From Rhizopus arrhizus (lineage: Eukaryota; Mucoromycota; Mucoromycetes; Mucorales; Rhizopodaceae): a stretch of DNA of 64,000 nucleotides. Each line of letters begins with the position of its first letter. The stretch's first letter is position 1. The translations under genes were made by a program, and so were the position numbers. This document shows positions 30,334 to 41,032 of this stretch, one piece after another. The notes beneath the pieces were generated by a model. The model had not been told where the DNA came from and made no database searches. It was given only the letters and a program-made list of their open reading frames with translations. The stretch covers positions 124,001 through 188,000 of the forward strand of contig JAKZZE010000008.1 of the NCBI GenBank assembly GCA_024220505.1, written 5' to 3'.

Positions 30334-33300
30334 TTAATATCCAAGTCTTGATAAGAAATCTGCACTTTCGTTGACACGTCCAGGTCGATATTTGATGTCA
30401 AAATCATATTCTGATAATGTGACAATCCATCGGGCTATGATTCCGGTTGGGTTTGGTGTCTTGAGAAGTCCAGTTAAAGCTGAGTGATCTGTAATGATCA
30501 TGAATTTCTTTCCAAGTAAATATGGTCTAAAGAGTTTCACTGCCCAAATAACTGCTAAGCATTCTAATTTTGTGGGGGCATAGTTGGCTTCGTTTGGTTT
30601 GAGTCCACGACTTGCAAATATAATAGGATGTTCTTTTCCATCATCGTCGAGTTGAGTTAAGACACATCCTAGTCCTAACTTTGAGGCGTCTGTAACTAGG
30701 ATAAAACTTCGGTTAAAATCTGGTCTTGCTAATACAGGTGCAGTTGTTAACAGTTTCTTGAGTGTTTCAAATGAAGCGGTTGTCTCTAGTGTCCACGGAA
30801 TTTTCTTTTTTGTTTTAGTTTGGTCATGTAGCGGCCTTGCAATAGCTGCAAAATTCTTTATAAATCTTCGATAATATGATGCTATTCCTAGGAAAGATCT
30901 GACTTGCGTAATTGTGGTTGGTATTGGATATTCGACAATCTTCTTTATTTTGTCCGGATCGGTTTGTATGCCTTGGTTGGTAACGATGTATCCAAGAAAT
31001 TTCAAATGATCTTTAAAAAAGAAACATTTCTCTGGATTTAACTTGAGATTGGCAGTTTCTATGCACTGAAATACTTGTTCTAGATGTATTAAATGTTCTT
31101 GATCATCATGGGAGTATACATTAAGATCGTCTATATAGGCTACTAAGCATTTGTTCATTAGCGGGCGGAAACATAAATCTATTAAACGCTGAAAGGTTGC
31201 TGGAGAATTTACAAGTCCCATAGGCAAGGTATTATAGTGATATGTTCCGTATTTGGTAGTAAAAGCAGTAAATTCCTTGCTATCCTCGTGTAATGGTACT
31301 TGGTGAAAACCAGAGCGCATGTCGAGTGCTGAAAATACTTTGGCTTTTCCTAGGGTGTCCAATAAGTCGTCTATTCTTGGTAATGGATATGCATCTTTCT
31401 TCGTCTTTGCATTTAGTTTTCTATAATCAATGACCATTCTGTAATCACCATTCTTCTTCTTTACTAGTATTACTGGCGCTGCCCACGGACTATTCGATGG
31501 TGATATAACTCCTAGTTTACAATATTTGTTCAATTCTTTTTGAAGGTGTTCTGCTTCCAAAGGACTGATTCTGTACGGGCGGTGACTAATAGGTAATGTA
31601 TTTTCTTCTATAATAATCTTGTGGTTGATTAAACTTGTACGTCCGATAGTATCATTATCCCAGTCAAATATATGTTGGTATCTCTTCAGTAACTTAAGCA
31701 GTTCTTCTTTCATTGATTTATTTATATCTCCTATTTCTAATTTTTCCAATAGCTGTGGCTTTAGCGTATCTTGTTCTTCCTTGTTTAGATTTTGTTCAAT
31801 AATATCGTGTTCTAAAGTGCATAGTGTCGAGCTTCTGTCTACTTCGTATGCATTGATTATTGTATCGTCATTTAGATCATGAGCTTCCAATATTCCAATT
31901 TCTTCACCAGGTTCTAAATAAATATCATTTTCTGTGCGATTGTATATGCGTATGTCGAGTGACTTTTTGTTGATTATGAATGAAGATGACTGATCAAAAT
32001 ACCCTGAAGACTGCATTAACTTTGGATGTGTAATGTAAAAGTCATATAGTATGTTCTGACTGTCTTCTTTGGATTTGTCTAAGCTGATATGTTTCGATGA
32101 ATACGCTTGTACCAAAAGTCCTGTGTCTGTTGACTTTATCGAGTACATTTCTTGTGAATTTGTAATAACTACTTCCTCGTATTTGTCATTTTCCAAAACT
32201 TGCAATGATTCTTGTTCATAATTTCTTTCTAAGGCTGTTATTTCCATTTCAATATCATCGTCACTGGTTTCTTCGCTTTCTGATTCTGATTCCTCTTCGG
32301 TTGATGAGTAACTTCCTTCTGAATCGCTATCTTCAAAGTGTACATGCTTGTCGGAATGTGAGTTTGTGAGACTTATAGGATGTTGATAGTCTTGATGAAA
32401 TGTCTTCATTTTGGGTAACGGTGTACTTTTTCGTATGAAGTGTATTGGTAGTTCTGCCTTTTGATTTTTATATTTGACTTTTAGTGAAGAGCTGTTGAAA
32501 TCAATCTTGGCTTTAGCACGGTTTAACCAATTACTTCCTAGTATAAGATGTGAAGGGCATGATGGCAATACTTCAATTGTACAGGGTATGACCATATCTT
32601 CCTTGACTTCAATTGGGACGTCGTATATCAAACCGAGAGCAGGTTGCTTGGTTCCATTTCCTAATGTGAATACATTTTCGGATGCTGAATCTATTTCTAA
32701 TTCAAGTGCGTCTGCTAGTGCCTTTGACATACATGTCTTTGATGCTCCACTGTCTACTAGGGCTTTAATGTTTTTGTCTCCAATACTCACAGTTGAGTAG
32801 GCTGCAGTGGTATTGATTTCCTCGTCTTCTATCAAAGCCATTGTTTGCTGGATAGCTTGTTTATTTCTTTCTTGTCTCAGTTTTCGTTTTGGTCTACATT
32901 CTTCCACAAGCTTTTTGCGTAAAGATGGGGCTACTATGATCAAATCTCCAATTTCGATATCGGCTTTTTGTTTTAACACATCTGAGACTATATCATATTT
33001 GATATCTGGCTCTATTCTTCTGGTTCTTGCTTTATTTAGTCTACTATTAATCTTGTCTTGTATAGGAAGATCCGTATCCATAGCCTCAGTTCGAGTGGGT
33101 TGCGTTTGTTGTACTGGTGTGGAATTCTTCACTTCTTCGATATGACTTCGTGTAGTGACTTTTCTGGTTATGGTAGGTTTTGCTACTTGTTTTCCTTTTT
33201 CTTTGTTTGTGGGTCTAGAGTTTGGATAGGGTGTAGTTGTGGCAACGTCAGGAGGTCTTTCTGGTCTGATTGCTGCATAGAGATCCTTTTGTTTGTTATT

Positions 33301-33429
33301 GTATTTATCTGTTAATCTTGCGTTGAGCTGTTGTTGTTTAGGGGTTTTAATGGGTTTTGTATCTTTTTGGGTGTTCAGTTGACCATTCTTCTGTGAGTTA
33401 TCAAAAGCAACTGACCCTAATAGTTTTTT
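30334..33429 (-). CDS. F2 protease, RT and RNase H, reached by -1 frameshift
   Basis: Open from the slip site in gag (33423-33429) to the stop at 30334-30336; no stop seen. Protease: ALVDSGASKTCMS (D-S-G-A). Then an acidic Ser/Glu-rich linker (about 32240-32340 in DNA) and a beta-rich block with DIYLEPGEEIGILE. RT: FSALDMRSGFHQV, LPMGLVNSPATFQR, CLVAYIDDLNVYS. RNase H: LVTDASKLGLGCVL, THE..CLAVIW-type region LECLAVIWAVKLF and ITDHSALTGLL. It ends SADFLSRLGY. As protease, RT and RNase H are fused but integrase is not, this is an unusual pol arrangement for a Ty3-type element. All catalytic residues that I can identify are intact. Confidence 0.92.
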   Translation of the reverse strand, partial: KKLLGSVAFDNSQKNGQLNTQKDTKPIKTPKQQQLNARLTDKYNNKQKDLYAAIRPERPPDVATTTPYPNSRPTNKEKGKQVAKPTITRKVTTRSHIEEVKNSTPVQQTQPTRTEAMDTDLPIQDKINSRLNKARTRRIEPDIKYDIVSDVLKQKADIEIGDLIIVAPSLRKKLVEECRPKRKLRQERNKQAIQQTMALIEDEEINTTAAYSTVSIGDKNIKALVDSGASKTCMSKALADALELEIDSASENVFTLGNGTKQPALGLIYDVPIEVKEDMVIPCTIEVLPSCPSHLILGSNWLNRAKAKIDFNSSSLKVKYKNQKAELPIHFIRKSTPLPKMKTFHQDYQHPISLTNSHSDKHVHFEDSDSEGSYSSTEEESESESEETSDDDIEMEITALERNYEQESLQVLENDKYEEVVITNSQEMYSIKSTDTGLLVQAYSSKHISLDKSKEDSQNILYDFYITHPKLMQSSGYFDQSSSFIINKKSLDIRIYNRTENDIYLEPGEEIGILEAHDLNDDTIINAYEVDRSSTLCTLEHDIIEQNLNKEEQDTLKPQLLEKLEIGDINKSMKEELLKLLKRYQHIFDWDNDTIGRTSLINHKIIIEENTLPISHRPYRISPLEAEHLQKELNKYCKLGVISPSNSPWAAPVILVKKKNGDYRMVIDYRKLNAKTKKDAYPLPRIDDLLDTLGKAKVFSALDMRSGFHQVPLHEDSKEFTAFTTKYGTYHYNTLPMGLVNSPATFQRLIDLCFRPLMNKCLVAYIDDLNVYSHDDQEHLIHLEQVFQCIETANLKLNPEKCFFFKDHLKFLGYIVTNQGIQTDPDKIKKIVEYPIPTTITQVRSFLGIASYYRRFIKNFAAIARPLHDQTKTKKKIPWTLETTASFETLKKLLTTAPVLARPDFNRSFILVTDASKLGLGCVLTQLDDDGKEHPIIFASRGLKPNEANYAPTKLECLAVIWAVKLFRPYLLGKKFMIITDHSALTGLLKTPNPTGIIARWIVTLSEYDFDIKYRPGRVNESADFLSRLGY

Positions 33430-34574
33430 GACTGATTATTCTGTTGATTTTTATGTTGATTACTGGGTTGGTTATTTGGTTGCCGTTGATCCTGACTTGC
33501 TGGTTGGTCATATGATCTCCTTTGATTTGGCGTATAATTTCTATTACTGTTATCGTATCGTCCATTGCTGTCGTTATTTCCATATCTTCCAGACCTATTA
33601 TAATTATTGTTATAACTATTATACCTGTTGTTTCTAGTAGGTTGCTGTTGATATTGTTGACTACTAAGCTCTTGACGAATTGTTTGTTGTATGAGACCAA
33701 TAAGATCTTGTTGTTGGTTAGGACGTATGTGTTGATGTCCATTGTATTGAGCATGATGCAACTGATTACGGTTTCTTGATGTATCCATTGTTGTCAATTG
33801 ATTTGTACCATGTGTATTGTCATAATAGTAATTATTACTAGGTTGAGCGTTGTTATAATGTATTTGATTATATGCTAGTGTTGGCATGGCATGTTCATTC
33901 GTATCAATTAAGTCAATATTATGATTGCTTGGTAGATGATGATGTTGATTGTGACTTTCATTATGATATATCAAAGCTTGATTGGCGTTCCTTGGTATGA
34001 AAGGATTATCAACCATTGCAATCTTTCGAGGTCTATTGGCATTCCACCATCCTTCGGCGTGGTCAATCCAGTCTTGCATATTTTTTGAACTACTTTGTAT
34101 ACAAAATTGTTTTATCTCTCTTAGGAGGCCTGCGCGGAAACGACTTTCAATGACTGATTCTTGAGTAATGTTGGCAAGATCTGCGGCTTCTCTTAATCTG
34201 GCCAGGAATATCTGTGGGTGTTCTTGTTCACCTTGATAGATTTCATTAAATTCTAATTCGTAATTCATTATCAATTCGGGAGTAATATAATGATTCTTTA
34301 GAAGTTCTGTTGCATTGTCATATTTGATATCAGGGATTCGTCTGAGTATCTCTTTTTCGTAATAGACTTTAGCTGCTCCTCGCAATTGTACTTTGAGAAT
34401 CGTGAGTTTACGTGCGTCCAGGGCGATGTTATTGAGTGCAAAGTAAGATTCCAAAATTTCCAAAAAGTGGCGAAAGTCTTCTCCTTCATAGCCATGGAAA
34501 TCAATTAAAGTAGGTCGATAACTTGCGTTCATGTTAGCGTTAGCCAACGCGATGTGTCCGTTTAAATAAGCCAT
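33417..34574 (-). CDS. F2 gag
   Basis: 385 residues from the ATG at 34574 (MAYLNGHIAL), chosen by alignment with F1 and F3; the frame is open upstream into the primer-binding site with another Met. It has the shared capsid-like block: FHGYEGEDFRHFLEILES, LKVQLRGAAKVYYE, YITPELIMNYELEFN, GEQEHPQIFLARLREAADL and AEGWWNANRPRKIAMVDNPF. The C-terminal half is Asn/Gln/Tyr/Arg-rich without a zinc knuckle. It ends QSKNY at the frameshift site. Confidence 0.88.
   Translation of the reverse strand: MAYLNGHIALANANMNASYRPTLIDFHGYEGEDFRHFLEILESYFALNNIALDARKLTILKVQLRGAAKVYYEKEILRRIPDIKYDNATELLKNHYITPELIMNYELEFNEIYQGEQEHPQIFLARLREAADLANITQESVIESRFRAGLLREIKQFCIQSSSKNMQDWIDHAEGWWNANRPRKIAMVDNPFIPRNANQALIYHNESHNQHHHLPSNHNIDLIDTNEHAMPTLAYNQIHYNNAQPSNNYYYDNTHGTNQLTTMDTSRNRNQLHHAQYNGHQHIRPNQQQDLIGLIQQTIRQELSSQQYQQQPTRNNRYNSYNNNYNRSGRYGNNDSNGRYDNSNRNYTPNQRRSYDQPASQDQRQPNNQPSNQHKNQQNNQSKNY
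33423..33429 (-). promoter_or_regulatory. -1 ribosomal frameshift site of F2
   Basis: A_AAA_AAC in the gag frame, followed by TAT TAG; pol continues as KKLLGSVAF in the -1 frame. Confidence 0.85.
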
Positions 34575-34702
34575 TTTAGTTTCAGGTAAATTTGAATTTT
34601 TTTTTTTGTTTAAAGTTGTTTCTGTAGTTGTTGAATTTCTTTGATAAGTGTAAACGTTTGTTATAGATTTTCTTGTTTTATTCTTGATTTGATGTTTTAT
34701 TT

Positions 34703-34722
34703 CCCTCGTAGTGACCACCAAA
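34703..34722 (-). promoter_or_regulatory. Primer-binding site of F2
   Basis: Same 18 bases as in F1 (sense TGGTGGTCACTACGAGGG), 2 bp from the 5' LTR. Confidence 0.8.
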
Positions 34723-35171
34723 TGTTATTTTATAGGTTGGCTTGTTGTAAGTGAGTTAATTTGAGTAAAGTTTGCTTGTAAAGCTTGATTGTAAGGTTAA
34801 GATTGCCTTGTAAGTTGTTGTTTTATATAGAATTTTAGCGAATGCTTGTTAAGTAGTGACCACCAGATCTTATATGTAAGATCAATACGATGTTTCTTGA
34901 TAAAATAATATAAAAAGTAAAGTAAAATAAGAGATCAGGAACTTTTATGAGTAAGTTAGCCTGCTTTATTGAGTTAAGTATATAAAAATATAAAAGAACT
35001 TGACTAATTTTCTTCCTTGACTGAATGGTTGGGGATATATATATAATAATAATTTTTTTTTTTTTTTTTTTTTTTTTGACTTTTTTCATTTTTTGACTTT
35101 TTTCACTTTTCGACTTTTTTCACTTTTTGACTTCTTTCACATTTGCTTCGTGTAACCTCTTTACTGGCTAC
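34723..35171 (-). repeat. 5' LTR of F2, interrupted by F3
   Basis: Matches 27417-27887 until GGCTAC at 35171, where F3 begins. The missing last bases (CTACTATGGTCACA, including the duplicated CTAC) stand at 45087-45100. The 17-mer is at 34855-34871. Confidence 0.92.
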
Positions 35172-35734
35172 TGTAATAAATTCTTACTAGTTTGCTTGAG
35201 TGTGTTGAGTTGAGGTTTAAATAAACAGATTTAAGTTGTAATTGGTATAATAATTGCTTTTATATGAGTTGGATTGGCTTGATTCGCTTGTTATAGTGAC
35301 CACCAGATCTTATAAAGTAGATCAAACTGTTTTAGTTAAGGTAGAATAAAAATAAAAAGATAAAGTAAAATAAAAAAAGGGGATTTACAATGAAGTATAA
35401 TAGCTTCAAGGGACTTCTTGTTCTTGATGTTAAAATAAAATAAGAGATAGTTTGCCTCTTTAAAAGAATATTTATTTGATAAAAAGAAAAAGTAAAAATA
35501 AAATAAGAGAGAAGTTAGGAAGTTAGAAGTGAAGTCATATTTTTTGAGATTATTATGTGAGGTTATTTATATGTTTTTGGGTTTTATGATTTTGTTCTGT
35601 TTTTGGTATTTTGAATGGTTGTTATAACATAAGAGGCGGTTGTTGTATAGTGTAAGGTGGTTGTTGTAAACTGCAAGGCGTTCGTTATAAACTGCAACGA
35701 TTTAAATTCCGACGTTTCATTCCTGTTTGTTACA
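35172..35734 (-). repeat. 3' LTR of F3
   Basis: TGTAATAAATTC to GTTTGTTACA; the 17-mer is at 35295-35311. Followed on the plus strand by GATGTCCCCACC, the complement of the polypurine tract. Confidence 0.92.
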
Positions 35735-36592
35735 GATGTCCCCACCGGATGAAAGTTCGGCCTCGAACGTTCTTGTGCGGTTTCTTTTATTTCCCCAAGA
35801 ATCTTGTCGTCTAATTTGATCCTTGAGAGATGGGTTTCGATGTATTGATGGCAGAATAGTTCTTAACTTGGCGTATTTTTGGGCAAAATAATTTCTAATA
35901 CTAATTTCATTTAGGTCAGGTTCTTCGAATGAAAGATGACTCCAGTAATTGACTTCAATAACCAATTCTTCAATTAATAGTCTTTTTTCGCGTACTATTT
36001 TTCTTTGTTGCTTGAGCAATTCTTCATACTTGCTGTATGTACTTGTCATGTGGTTTCTAGCAACTTCAATAGCATTCATATTATTGAATTCCTTGAGGAG
36101 GTAAGCATCTAATTCTTCGAAATCAATTATTTCCTGTGCCTCTTTTGGATTAGAATCTTGAATCTCTAGTTCACATGGTGGACTTGGTGAGTGGTTACTT
36201 GGTGTTGATGGAACATTCAGGATTTCGGGTTCCATAACAGGAGAGTCATTGGATGGCATTGGCAAATCCATAATGGGGAGAATTTCATCCAAATGGTTGC
36301 TAATATCATTAGCAATATCCAAAGCATACTCATAGCGACTAACAGCAATTCCATTTTCGTCTGTAAAAGTGAATATACCACCACTAGCATCATTTTCGTA
36401 TTCAATAAGCCAATTGAGGAGAGCATTCATGAGTGATTCATAACCTTCTTGTTGACAGAGGGTAACAAAGTATTCCGTGAACATGAATACGTAGTATTGA
36501 GAGAGATTAGCAAAGTCTTCCTTATTAGGAGCATAAGGACGCCACCATGCGCTTCAAATAGTAGCAGTTTCAGCGAGAATATTAGAGAGCAT
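35717..36592 (-). pseudogene. F3 ORF3 with a premature stop
   Basis: The long open part is 255 residues from the internal Met at 36484. The same frame is open further upstream to an ATG at 36592, apart from one TGA at 36554-36556, so the original protein was probably about 291 residues. Function unknown. The C-terminus (from about residue 178 of the open part) has the family blocks YWSHLSFEEP, ISIRNY, SLKDQIRRQDSWG and a final GDIC followed by Asn. The middle is Ser/Pro/Glu-rich. The last codons lie in the 3' LTR. Confidence 0.75.
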
Positions 36593-36700
36593 TTTGTATA
36601 TCAATTATTGTTATTTTTTGTATTCCTTTGTGGATTAATCTTTGGTGTATTTATATCTTTTTTTTTTGTCGATGTGTATGTCGTTTGTTTCAAGTTTTTT

Positions 36701-36735
<35 letters not shown>

Positions 36736-36743
36736 TATGTGTA

Positions 36744-38090
36744 TTATTGAAGTAAGTCTCTTGTTTCATCATCTATTGTGGTTGAGATAACCCTTTCGTG
36801 TTCCGATTTCCATTGTACGTCTGGGAAAGAATATGGTTTCAAACGATTACCGTGTACCCTTCTAATTTTGGTATCTTGTACGTTGATGTTTTTAACATGG
36901 TATGTGCCTTTTCCTAGGATTTGGTGTATAATGTACGGTCCCTCCCATTTGTCTTGAAGCTTTCCAGACCAAGATGTTGATAAGTAATCTTTGTATATCA
37001 ATACAATATCTCCTAGATTGAAAGCAGGTTTCAATTCTTTTCGTTGATCTAGAAGTTTGTTTTCAATAGCCTTTTTCTGTACTGCCTGTGTTGCTTTAAT
37101 GGCCTTAGCTGCTTGTTCCCTAATTCGATTAAGATTGTGCAACTGATGAGCGGTTCGATGAAACAAAGCTGCTTCAAACTTTGGAGATTTCTTTTCATAG
37201 ATCTGATGTTCCATATCGAAGGGTGTTCTAGGCTCATACCCGTACATTAAGCAGAATGGACTTTGTTTTGTTGTAGCCTGTTTCATTGATCTATATGCGA
37301 ATAATGTTGCTGGTAGATATTGATCCCAGTCTTTCTTTTCATCATCACTTCGTCTTTGGAGTATTTGGCCTAATGTTCGATTAAATCGTTCTATGAGTCC
37401 ATTACTTTGTGGATTATATGGAGTTGTTGTCTTGTGTATTATTGAATAACTGCGGCAAACTTGTCGTACCAAGTCGCTTAAAAAAGGTTTTCCATTGTCT
37501 GATACGATGATAGTTGGACATCCATGTCGGCAAATAATTTCTTCGTATAAAAACAGGGCAATTTCAGATGATGATTGAAAACGTATAGCTCGAGCTTCTA
37601 CATATTTCGTTAAATAATCGATACCAACGATTATATATCGATATCCAGTTCTTGATGACTGAACATGTTTAACATCTAGTGCTATTCTGTCAAATGGCTT
37701 TGTTGATACTGGTACTGGGTACAATTCTTCGTTAAGAGTTTTGCATCCATGTACTTGGCATCTTGGGCATTTTTTAACGTATTCTTGTATGTCACGAGCC
37801 ATTTTTTCCCAATAATATCGTGTGGCAATCTTGTGTAGAGTGTTGTTGTAAGCAAGATGTCCTCCCAAAGGATGTTGGTGATAAGTGTGTATTATACTTT
37901 GAGCTTCTTCTTTATTTAGTACTTTGCGAATGATACCGTTTGAGGTGTTGTATCGATATAGTGTGCCTTTGTATATAGTAAAGTTGCTTGATTCGTTTTT
38001 AAGATATCGCACCATTTTATCAGATATGTTGTTTGGAATCCTCATATCATGCAGGTATTGCTTTAATAAGTTCATTTTTTGTTCTTCCAT
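36744..38090 (-). CDS. F3 integrase as a separate ORF
   Basis: 448 residues from the ATG at 38090 (MEEQKMNLLKQYL), the position conserved in F1 and F2; an upstream in-frame ATG (about 38177) would add 29 residues. The HHCC domain is YHQHPLGGHLAYN...CPRCQVHG; catalytic residues are in IALDVKHVQ, VSDNGKPF and NPQSNGLIERFN; then WEGPYIIH and RRVHGNRLKPY. It is uninterrupted although the upstream pol of the same element is disrupted. A T28 tract and GT repeat on the plus strand (about 36692-36740) follow its stop. Confidence 0.9.
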   Translation of the reverse strand: MEEQKMNLLKQYLHDMRIPNNISDKMVRYLKNESSNFTIYKGTLYRYNTSNGIIRKVLNKEEAQSIIHTYHQHPLGGHLAYNNTLHKIATRYYWEKMARDIQEYVKKCPRCQVHGCKTLNEELYPVPVSTKPFDRIALDVKHVQSSRTGYRYIIVGIDYLTKYVEARAIRFQSSSEIALFLYEEIICRHGCPTIIVSDNGKPFLSDLVRQVCRSYSIIHKTTTPYNPQSNGLIERFNRTLGQILQRRSDDEKKDWDQYLPATLFAYRSMKQATTKQSPFCLMYGYEPRTPFDMEHQIYEKKSPKFEAALFHRTAHQLHNLNRIREQAAKAIKATQAVQKKAIENKLLDQRKELKPAFNLGDIVLIYKDYLSTSWSGKLQDKWEGPYIIHQILGKGTYHVKNINVQDTKIRRVHGNRLKPYSFPDVQWKSEHERVISTTIDDETRDLLQ

Positions 38091-38214
38091 TTTTGTAATT
38101 CTTGTGCTTGGTAAATTTGCTTGATTTGGTTGTATTGTGGTTTTATGAGTTTCAGATAAGATTTGTTTTTTTTTCATTGTAGTTTTTTTTTTTTTTTGTG
38201 TTTTGTGTTGTTTC

Positions 38215-38242
38215 AACTACCCCTCCCTGCCTCCATGTAGTT
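38215..38242 (-). promoter_or_regulatory. G-rich hairpin before F3 integrase
   Basis: Identical core to F1: AACTAC stem, ATGGAGGCAGGGAGGG, GTAGTT stem, mini-ORF MEAGRGS. Confidence 0.65.
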
Positions 38243-41032
38243 TTATAAAATAAATGTGTGTTTCAGGTGACAATCATATTGCTGCGGCTTTTAGTGTTCA
38301 GTATCCAAGTCTAGACATGAAATCGGCACTCTCATTGACTCTTCCAGGTCGATATTTGATTTCGTATTCATATTCTGCTAAGATTGTGATCCATCTTGCA
38401 ATGATTCCTGTTGGATTTGTAGAATTGAGTAAACCTTTTAATGCAGAATGATCGGTAATAATTGTGAATTTTTTTCCCAATAGATATGGTCTAAATAATT
38501 TGACTGCCCATATTACTGCTAAGCATTCAAGTTTAGATACACCATAGTTTCCTTCGCTTGATTTGAGGCTTCTGCTGGCATATATAATTGGATGTTCGTG
38601 GTTGTTCTCATCCAACTGAGTCAGTATACATCCAAGACCATTTCTTGATGCGTCTGTTACTAAGATAAAGTCTCGATTAAAGTCAGGTCTTGCCAAAACC
38701 GGTGCTTGTGTTAATAATTTCTTTAACAATTCGAATGATTCGGTTGTCTTGTTAGTCCAAGGTATTCTTTTTGATGTTTTGGTTTGATCGTGTAAAGGAC
38801 GTGCGATTGCTGCAAAATTTTTAATAAATCTTCGATAATATGAGGCCAATCCAAGGAACCCTCTTATTTGCGTGAGTGTTTTAGGAACTGGATAATTTTC
38901 AATCTTTTCAATTTTGCTTGGATCAGTTTGTATCCCTTCTTTAGTTACAATATATCCAAGAAACTTCAGATGATCTTTGAAAAAGAAGCATTTCTCTGGA
39001 TTGAGCTTTAAGTTGGCAATTTTAATGCAATTGAATACTTGTTCTAGGTGAAGAAGATGTTCATGGTTGTCATTAGAATATACATTCAAATCATCTATAT
39101 ATGCAACTAAACATTTGTTGAGAAGTGGTCGGAAGCAGAGATCAATTAATCTTTGAAAGGTTGCTGGTGAATTGACTAATCCCATTGGTAACGTATTGTA
39201 ATGATAAACTCCAAATTTGGTTGTGAATGCGGTTAGCTCTTTGCTTTCTTCTTCCATTGGAACTTGATGAAATCCAGCTCTCATGTCTAAGGCGGAAAAT
39301 ACTTTGGCCTTTCCTAGTGTGTCGAGTAGATCATCAATTCTCGGTAGTGGGTAAGAATCCTTTTTGGTTACAGTATTCAGCTTGCGGTAGTCAATTACCA
39401 TACGATATTCGCCATTCTTCTTTTTGACTAAAATAACAGGTGCAGACCAAGGACTATTTGAGGGTGCGATGACTCCTAATTTGCAATATTTTTCTAATTC
39501 TTTTTGCAAGTATTCCGATTCGATAGGGCTGAGTCGATAAGGTCTGTGACTGATAGGTTGTATATCTTCTTCAATTATAATTTTGTGTTTCATCAATTGT
39601 GTATATCCAATAGTGTCATTGTTCCAGTCAAATATCTCCTTGTACTTGTATATCAGTTTTCTTAATTTCTTTTCTGTCATTTCTTCAATTTTTCCAATTT
39701 CTAGCTTGGCGTAGGCTTCTTGATCTATTGTTTCATTTTCTGTGTCTTCATTTGAATCTACATCTTTTTCCATGGCAAACAAATCATAATTTCTATTGAG
39801 TTGGTATGCTTGTATCATCTCTTCGTTTTCTAGATCGTATTCTTCTAAAACACCTATTTCTTCATGCGGCTTCAAATATATGTTGTTTCCTGATCGATTG
39901 TATATATGTATTTCGACGTTTCTTTTGTTGATAATAATATTTGAATTTATATCGAAGTATCCCATGGCTTTACTGATGTCTTCGTTAGTAATATTAAAGC
40001 TGTAAGTAAGCTTTCGATAATTTCCAGGTGGCTTGTCAATTCGAAAAGTATTTGATGTGAATGCTTTCAAAACCATTCCATCTTTTGGTGCTCTAACAAT
40101 ATTTTCTTTTTCTTCTGGTACTAGTTCTATAGATTGTTCCATATCTTTATCTAATACTAACAATGAAGTTTCCATTTGTTCTTGAGGTAATTCTTCCTCT
40201 GAAGATTCATTTTCGGCTGTATAATCTTCATCGCTTACTTCGTCGCTTTCAGATATTTCTTCAGAATCACCACTTTCTGTACTATCATCTTCATATGACT
40301 CATCTTCAAAGTGAACTCGTTTGGGTGAAGAATTTGTCATGCTGACAGGATTTTGATATGTTTGTGTATGACTAATCATTTTTGGTACGCTTTCTTTTCT
40401 GCGGAGAAATGATATAGGCAATTCGGCTTTCTGTTTCTTGTATGATACCTTTAAGGACGAACTGTTGAAGTCTATCTTTGCTTTTGCACGGTTTAACCAG
40501 TTGTTTCCAATAATAAGATGCGATGGACAGGTTGGTAAAACTTCTATTGTACAAGGTATGATCATCTCTTCTTTTACTTCAATTGGTACATCATAGATAA
40601 TTCCTAATGCAGGTTGCTTTGTTCCATTTCCTAGGGTAAAGACGCTTTCTGATGCAGCATCTATACTTAATTCCAAAGTATCTGCTAAAGCCTTTGACAT
40701 GCATGTCTTTGCTGCCCCACAGTCTACTAGAGTTTTGACTCTGTGGTTTCCAATATTGACTTTTGAATATACAGCTGTTGTATTTATATCGTCATCTTCA
40801 ATTAATGCCATTGTCTGTTGAGGTACTTGCTTATTGACTATTTTTCTTTTTGGTCTACAGGCACTAATTAATTCTCTGCGGAATTTAGGTGCAGTAGTTA
40901 TCAGATCTCGTACTGATATCTTTGCAGGTTGTTCCAGCACATCGTTTACAATATTATAAGATATATCAGGTTGTTCTCTTTTTGCTCTTTGTCGAGGTGT
41001 TTTTCTTTCTACTTCTTTCACAGGGAGATCTA

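Noticed and set aside
36690..36740. T28 and GT run after F3 integrase as a CRISPR or regulatory repeat
   Set aside because: A plain microsatellite in the spacer before ORF3; no spacer-repeat pattern.
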